DNA from: Microbacterium sp. zg-Y818
GTDB lineage: Bacteria; Actinomycetota; Actinomycetes; Actinomycetales; Microbacteriaceae
Reading direction: 5' to 3'
Assembly (NCBI RefSeq): GCF_030246905.1
Contig: NZ_CP126741.1
Span: forward strand, 1,984,001-2,048,000
DNA: 64,000 nt
This document shows positions 60,100-64,000 of the stretch, one piece after another. The notes beneath the pieces are model-generated. The model was given only the letters and a program-made list of their open reading frames with translations, ran no database searches and was not told where the DNA came from. Position numbers and translations under genes: made by a program. Numbering within the stretch: position 1 is the stretch's first letter; each line of letters opens with the position of its first letter.

Positions 60100-60990
60100 T
60101 CACTCGGGCAGCTCGACCAACTGCGGGAAGTTCAGATCGAGGTCCATGATCTGGTCGATCTGCGCAGCGATGTCCTCGACCGTCTGGTCCTGCTGCACAA
60201 TGCCCATCGCCTGTGTGAACACCTGGCGGGCAACCGAACCGCCCGCGGTGAAGACGATCTCACCGGTGATCCCCTGCGCGTCGGGGTGGGCGAGGTAGGC
60301 CACCGCGGGCGAGATCTGCTCCGGCAGCACGGCCTCCTTCATCCACTGGATGACGTCCTCGGGGATCGATCCGCTGGTCGCATCGAGCATGCGGGTGGCG
60401 GCGCCGGGTGAGATCGCATTCGACGTGATGCCGTGAGGCGCCCCCTCGATGGCGAGCGTCCGCGTCAGCGACACCAGCGCACCCTTGGAACCGCCGTAGG
60501 CCAGCAGCCCCGATACGCCGAGGAACGCGGGCGAGATCGTGTTGATGACGCGCCCGGAGCCCGACTTCTTGAGGTGCTCCCAGGCCGCCTGCGTGACGAG
60601 GAAGGGGCCGAAGTAGTGGACGTCGAGGTACTTCTGCAGATCAGCGGTCGTCGTCTCCTCGAAGGATGCCTGCGCGACGATGCCGGCGTTGTTGATGACG
60701 ACGTCGACACCACCGAAGGCCTCCACTGCGGCATGGACGATCGCCTGCGCGCCCTCCGCTGTCGTGACGTCGGCACGGACGGCGACAGCCGAGCCCCCGG
60801 CATCCGTGATCTCCTTCGCGACATCCGTGGCGGGGTCATCGCCCGCCACGCCGCCGTCGATTCCGGACCCCAGGTCCGCGACGACGACGTTGGCTCCTCG
60901 GGATGCGAACAGGAGGGCGTGTGCGCGGCCGATGCCGCGGCCGGCGCCGGTGATGATGATGTTCCGGCCGGTGAAGTCGAGCTCGGTCAT
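60100..60990 (-). CDS. Short-chain dehydrogenase, MFE-2/17-beta-HSD4-like
   Basis: 296 residues from ATG 60990; GTG 61002 is an alternative. TGAGRGIGRAHALLFASRGA, an insertion with GDDPATDVAKEITDAGGSAV, NNAGIV, AYGGSKGALV and NAISPGAATRM. The insertion after VVADLGS and the C-terminal 60-residue extension resemble the dehydrogenase domain of multifunctional enzyme 2 and 17-beta-hydroxysteroid dehydrogenase 4. Likely oxidises a 3-hydroxyacyl-CoA or a 17-hydroxysteroid. Lies 47 bases upstream of the P450 gene. Confidence 0.9.
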   Translation of the reverse strand: MTELDFTGRNIIITGAGRGIGRAHALLFASRGANVVVADLGSGIDGGVAGDDPATDVAKEITDAGGSAVAVRADVTTAEGAQAIVHAAVEAFGGVDVVINNAGIVAQASFEETTTADLQKYLDVHYFGPFLVTQAAWEHLKKSGSGRVINTISPAFLGVSGLLAYGGSKGALVSLTRTLAIEGAPHGITSNAISPGAATRMLDATSGSIPEDVIQWMKEAVLPEQISPAVAYLAHPDAQGITGEIVFTAGGSVARQVFTQAMGIVQQDQTVEDIAAQIDQIMDLDLNFPQLVELPE

Positions 60991-61033
60991 GGTTGTTCCC
61001 ACACTCTCGGGTCAGTTGATGGTCGGGTGGGGC

Positions 61034-61969
61034 TCACGGCAGGGCCGTGCCGGCGCCGACCGGAACCTGGACGGTCCAGATCGTGCCCTCGGCCTCTGCG
61101 ACGGACTTCTCACCGTCCATCACCTCCTGGCCGGCCGTGATGTACAGGGTGCGACGGTCCGGACCACCCAGCGCGCAGGCGACCCCGATGCCGTCCTCCC
61201 ATGGCAGCCGCACGACGTAGTCCATGACGCCCGCGGCCGTGATGTGCACGATGTGCTCGGAGCCCGGCAGTCCGTACCAGACGCCGCCCAGCTCGTCGAC
61301 GGCGATGCCGTCGGGACCGACGCCGGGAGAGATCGGCGGCGTGGCGGCGAGGACCCGTCGGTTGACGGCTTCTCCGGCGTCGTCGAGGTCGAATGCGGAG
61401 ATCTTCACTCCGAAGTTCTCCGCGGTGATGACGGTCTTCCCATCCGCGGTGATGCCGATCCCGTTGGCTGCGCCGAAGTCGCCGGCCGATTCGAGGACGC
61501 GCGCCGATCCGTCCGGCTCGATGACGATGATCGGGGAGTCCTCAGGCAGCTCTCCGGCCCAGAGGTCGAAGCCCATCTGGGTGACGTAGGCGCGTCCCCG
61601 ACCGTCGACGACCATGTCGTTGATCGGGCTGCGGGCGATCTCGCGCAGGTCCGCGTAGACATCGAGCGATTCGCCGTCCCACACGAGCACGACCTTCTCG
61701 TCCATCGAGTTGATCAGCAGGCGACCGTCCGGCAGCCAGCCGGTGCCGATGGTCACGAGTCTCACGCCGTCGAGCGTCTCGCGGGTGGTGGCGTCCACGA
61801 CCGTCTCGATCGATCCGTCGTCGCCGATGCGGACGACGCGGCCGGCGTACATGTCGGAAACGTGAAGCGCGCCGTCGTGCCAGCGGGGGGCTTCGGGCCA
61901 GCTGAGGCCCCCGGAAACGAGCTGTGTCGCGGGCAGAACCTCAGCCCCGTCGAACGGTCCATCGGCCAT
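61034..61969 (-). CDS. SMP-30/gluconolactonase-family lactonase-like protein
   Basis: 311 residues from ATG 61969 with AAGGAGG upstream. Six-bladed propeller pattern: LSWPEAPRWHDGALHVSDM supplies the metal Glu, GAANGIGITADG the Asn and GPDGIAVDELGGVWYG the Asp of the family's metal site. A sugar lactonase in some relatives. Here, in an operon with SDR, P450 and ferredoxin, hydrolysis of a lactone derived from the ring system would fit. First gene after the TetR operator, divergent from the TetR gene. Confidence 0.87.
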   Translation of the reverse strand: MADGPFDGAEVLPATQLVSGGLSWPEAPRWHDGALHVSDMYAGRVVRIGDDGSIETVVDATTRETLDGVRLVTIGTGWLPDGRLLINSMDEKVVLVWDGESLDVYADLREIARSPINDMVVDGRGRAYVTQMGFDLWAGELPEDSPIIVIEPDGSARVLESAGDFGAANGIGITADGKTVITAENFGVKISAFDLDDAGEAVNRRVLAATPPISPGVGPDGIAVDELGGVWYGLPGSEHIVHITAAGVMDYVVRLPWEDGIGVACALGGPDRRTLYITAGQEVMDGEKSVAEAEGTIWTVQVPVGAGTALP

Positions 61970-62006
61970 CTGGCTATTCCTCCTTGAATAGTCGAACTTG
62001 CTTCTC

Positions 62007-62034
62007 GCAACGAGCGTTTAGCAACGGTCGTTGC
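62007..62034. promoter_or_regulatory. Tandem TetR-type operators between the SMP-30 and TetR genes
   Basis: A perfect palindrome GCAACG-GT-CGTTGC (62021-62034) is preceded by a degenerate copy GCAACG-AG-CGTT (62007-62018), 14 bases centre to centre. The outer arms TCGCAACGA and TCGTTGCGA are also exact inverted repeats. The geometry is typical for a TetR protein that controls its own divergent promoter region. Confidence 0.75.
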
Positions 62035-62149
62035 GACTGTAGGACCGCTAGGCCCCGGTGTCAAGCAATGAGATACGGCGCGGGCGCGCAACGGGGTCCG
62101 GGGACGCCGTGTATTGTTCCTCGTGCCCGATGACCGCCGAGGGGGATGT

Positions 62150-62761
62150 GTGGCCCGCACACCGAGACCTGCCACGCTTGAGCAGGCGCGTGCGGTCGTC
62201 GACGCGGCCGCGCGATTGTTCGCACAGCGCGGCTACCACGGCACGTCGATGCGGAACATCGCAGAGGAATTCTCGCTGAATCCGGGCAGCCTCTACCTGT
62301 ACATCCGCTCGAAGGAGCAGCTTCTCCAGTCGATCTGCGAGTTCGTCCTGGACCTGCTCGAACGCAACCTCGACGATGTCGAATCGCTGGGAACCGACAG
62401 CCTGACGGCGTTGCGCCTTATCGCCCGTGGGGAGTTGGGCGTCCACGTCGAGCACCGCGACTGGTACCTGGTCTACGAGACGGAGTACCGCCACCTCACC
62501 GGCGACGCGCTGGAACGTGTGCTGCGGGGTCGGCGCGCGCTGGACGAGCGACTGCAGAAGATCCTGCGCGACGGAGAAGCCCAGGGCGTGCTGCGCCCGC
62601 TCGCCCCGCAGCCGATCGCGAGTGCGGCGTTCAGCGAGAACCTGCACCGCGTGTACGAACGCGTCGGGTCGACCGGGGGCATCTCGGTCGCCCAGTTCGC
62701 GGACACCTACACCGACGTGGTGCTGGACGGCTGGCGGCCGAGGGCGGCCGACGCCCAGTGA
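62150..62761 (+). CDS. TetR-family transcriptional regulator
   Basis: 203 residues from GTG 62150 (GAGGGGG upstream). ARAVVDAAARLFAQRGYHGT, then MRNIAEEFSLNPGSLYLYIRSKEQLL, forms a complete TetR DNA-binding domain. The C-terminal region (LERVLRGRRALDERLQKIL) resembles the KstR2/CoA-ester-sensing group only loosely. The adjacent GCAAC-N4-GTTGC operators differ from the mycobacterial KstR (AAC-N2-GTT) box. Likely represses the SMP-30/SDR/P450/ferredoxin genes and itself. Its 3' end overlaps the convergent mini-domain gene by 55 bases. Confidence 0.92.
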   Translation: MARTPRPATLEQARAVVDAAARLFAQRGYHGTSMRNIAEEFSLNPGSLYLYIRSKEQLLQSICEFVLDLLERNLDDVESLGTDSLTALRLIARGELGVHVEHRDWYLVYETEYRHLTGDALERVLRGRRALDERLQKILRDGEAQGVLRPLAPQPIASAAFSENLHRVYERVGSTGGISVAQFADTYTDVVLDGWRPRAADAQ

Positions 62762-63027
62762 GTGTGCGCCCCCCAGTCCTCGGACACTAGGTTCTCCCGC
62801 GCGCGGCCCGCGAGCTCGTCGACAGGTTGTAGGGGACCACCCACCATCGCAGCGACCGACCGGATCGTGAACCCGGACAGCGGTCTGAGTGCGTCCAGCG
62901 ACAGCCCTGCCGTCGCGAGCGCGGCGGCCAGAGTCGCTCTCCCCTGCGGCTCGATCAACCAGTCTCGCACCGTCATGTCGGCGGTGAGCCCCTGGGCCCC
63001 CTGGTCGTTCGCGAGCGCGTCGTCCAT
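62707..63027 (-). CDS. Small mini-domain protein, second copy
   Basis: 106 residues from ATG 63027 with an excellent GAGGAG site 7 bases before it. MTVRDWLIEPQGRATLAAAL, then LSGFTIRSVAAMVGGPLQP, follows the same helical pattern as the 58153 protein (short helix with D-x-L, residues around Pro, then a G/P-rich hinge). Residues after 75 are low in similarity and unassigned. The convergent 55-base overlap with the TetR gene means its last 18 codons are also TetR coding. Lies downstream of the aldolase gene (stop 63173) and may be co-transcribed. Function unknown. Confidence 0.68.
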   Translation of the reverse strand: MDDALANDQGAQGLTADMTVRDWLIEPQGRATLAAALATAGLSLDALRPLSGFTIRSVAAMVGGPLQPVDELAGRARENLVSEDWGAHTHWASAALGRQPSSTTSV

Positions 63028-63172
63028 CACCCAGCTCCTCTCGGATGCCGTCCCCAGCGGACGCTCCGGTCTTCTTCGACCTCTCAGCCGCACCCGCGGG
63101 CGGGCTGATGCGGGACATGCTACCCCGCACCAGCACCCCTTGGCGCGTTTTCACGTCGAGCCCCGGTCGTTT

Positions 63173-64000
63173 CTATCCGGCGACGGGCTCGAGGCGGCTC
63201 TGCGCGAGGTTCGCCGCGATCTCGATCAGCTGATCCTCCTGGCCGCCCACCAGTCGGCGTCGACCTGCCTCACGGAGCACAAGTGCCCCCGGCACCCCGT
63301 AGCGCGCCGCCTGGCGCTCGGCATGCTTGAGGAAGCTCGAGTACACCCCGGCGTACCCCATCGTGAGCGCGAGGCGGTCCAGGCGGCAGTCCTCGTCCAT
63401 GATCGGCCGGACGACGTCCTCAGCCACGTCCATCATCGCGATCGGGTCGACACCCGTTCGGTAGCCCAGCCGTTCCGCGACGATCGCGAGCGCCTCCGTG
63501 GGCGTGTTCCCCGCGCCTGCGCCCAACCGTCGGGTGCACGCGTCGATCTGCACCGCGCCGGACCGGATTGCGATCACCGAGTTCGCCACCGCGAGGGCGA
63601 GGTTCTCGTGCCCATGGAAGCCGACCTGAGCGTCGCCGCCCAACTCCGCGACGAGAGCGCCGACCCGGTCCCCCACTTCATCGAGCACGAGCGCTCCGGC
63701 GGAATCGACGACATAGACGCACTGACATCCGGCATCCGCCATGATCCGCGCCTGCGCCGCGAGCACCTCGGGCGTGACACTGTGGGACATCATCAGGAAC
63801 CCGACCGTCTCAAGTCCCAGGCTGCGAGCCATGCCGAAGTGCTGGATCGACACGTCGGCCTCCGTCGCGTGGGTCGCGATGCGGCAGACCCCGGCCCCAC
63901 GATCCGCGGCGGCCTGGATGTGATCCTTCGTTCCCAGCCCGGGGAGCATGAGGAAGGCGATCTTCGCCTGCTGCGCGGTGTCGACGGCGACGCCGATGAG
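63173..64000 (-). CDS. hsaF: 4-hydroxy-2-oxovalerate aldolase (HsaF/DmpG type), 5' end outside window
   Basis: At least 275 residues; the N-terminus lies beyond the right edge. The DRE-TIM-type barrel shows [33 protein letters not shown], the metal-binding [14 protein letters not shown], and [19 protein letters not shown]-terminal [17 protein letters not shown] is the communication domain. It cleaves 4-hydroxy-2-oxo acids to pyruvate and an aldehyde, which a partner dehydrogenase converts to acyl-CoA; that gene is expected just outside the window. In steroid degradation this is HsaF, acting on the ring A/B fragment. Confidence 0.93.
   Translation of the reverse strand, partial: LIGVAVDTAQQAKIAFLMLPGLGTKDHIQAAADRGAGVCRIATHATEADVSIQHFGMARSLGLETVGFLMMSHSVTPEVLAAQARIMADAGCQCVYVVDSAGALVLDEVGDRVGALVAELGGDAQVGFHGHENLALAVANSVIAIRSGAVQIDACTRRLGAGAGNTPTEALAIVAERLGYRTGVDPIAMMDVAEDVVRPIMDEDCRLDRLALTMGYAGVYSSFLKHAERQAARYGVPGALVLREAGRRRLVGGQEDQLIEIAANLAQSRLEPVAG

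Noticed and set aside
62007..62034. KstR-type box (TnnAACnnGTTnnA) near the TetR gene
   Set aside because: The AAC and GTT halves are separated by four, not two, bases; the site is a different TetR motif.
1..64000. tRNA, rRNA, insertion sequences, integrase or CRISPR repeats
   Set aside because: None was recognised on reading either strand; no target duplications, transposase motifs or regular spaced repeats seen.

Overview
The window is high-GC DNA from a Gram-positive actinobacterium. The evidence is strong GC bias at third codon positions, dense operons with 4-base ATGA/GTGA overlaps, a HtaA-type domain, and actinobacterial-style promoters including leaderless ones. A Microbacteriaceae-like host is my guess, not a demonstrated fact. 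No rRNA, tRNA, insertion sequence, prophage or CRISPR was seen. Almost every gene encodes catabolism, uptake or its regulation, so this looks like one large catabolic island.

The most diagnostic genes point to a steroid or closely related polycyclic isoprenoid as substrate. There is a delta5-3-ketosteroid isomerase with all three catalytic residues (57647-58078) overlapping a 3-ketosteroid-delta1-dehydrogenase-like flavoprotein (56091-57650). There is a side-chain-shortening block (18478-20880) encoding an Ltp2-like retro-aldolase, a DUF35 partner and two MaoC-like hydratase subunits, as in the mycobacterial igr operon. Two acyl-CoA dehydrogenase pairs look like heteromeric steroid-type enzymes (1664-3932, 24060-26235). 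At the right edge lies a 4-hydroxy-2-oxovalerate aldolase (HsaF type), which acts at the end of meta-cleavage ring degradation.

Layout. 1-8614 (minus): an operon of two crotonases, an amidohydrolase, an LLM flavoenzyme, an acetoacetate-decarboxylase-like protein, an acyl-CoA dehydrogenase pair and a two-domain CoA-transferase. 8646-12715 (minus): a peptide-type ABC importer without its binding protein. 12899-13585 (plus): a GntR/FadR regulator. 13614-16811 (minus): nitronate-monooxygenase-like enzyme, P450 and SDR. 16905-23752 (minus): the side-chain operon. 24060-26851 (plus): acyl-CoA dehydrogenase pair and TetR. 26841-29065 (minus): SDR and aldehyde dehydrogenase. 29156-30733 and 37901-39487 (minus): two close paralogues of the missing ABC binding protein. 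30910-35556 (minus): nitroreductase, two-domain CoA-transferase, two crotonases. 35612-37870 (plus): tandem MarR protein, HtaA-like protein, crotonase. 39541-44758 (minus): cyclase, acyl-CoA dehydrogenase, NDP-forming acyl-CoA synthetase, metallo-hydrolase. 44820-47876 (plus): small orphan protein, P450, SnoaL-like protein, luciferase-like enzyme. 47941-54967 (minus): CoA-transferase, amidohydrolase, AMP-forming ligase, ferredoxin reductase, MmsA. 55000-64000: crotonase, steroid nucleus genes, ferredoxin, P450, SDR, SMP-30 protein, TetR, two mini-domain proteins, aldolase.

Two regulatory codes are readable. A 13-bp imperfect palindrome, TGATC-N3-GATCA, occurs at nine gene starts between 8.6 and 44.8 kb and often sits inside or beside the core promoter. 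It ties the first three quarters of the window into one regulon, probably under the GntR protein (12899) or the tandem MarR protein (35612). A second motif, GCAAC-N4-GTTGC, occurs only around the 58-62 kb P450/ferredoxin sub-cluster next to the TetR gene at 62150.

Working model (inference): the ABC importer with two lipoproteins takes up the substrate or conjugate. CoA ligases and CoA-transferases activate acids. Acyl-CoA dehydrogenases, crotonases, MaoC hydratases and the Ltp2-like aldolase shorten the side chain. KSI, the KstD-like enzyme, SDRs and P450s process the ring system. MmsA and the aldolase feed propanoyl/acetyl units to central metabolism.
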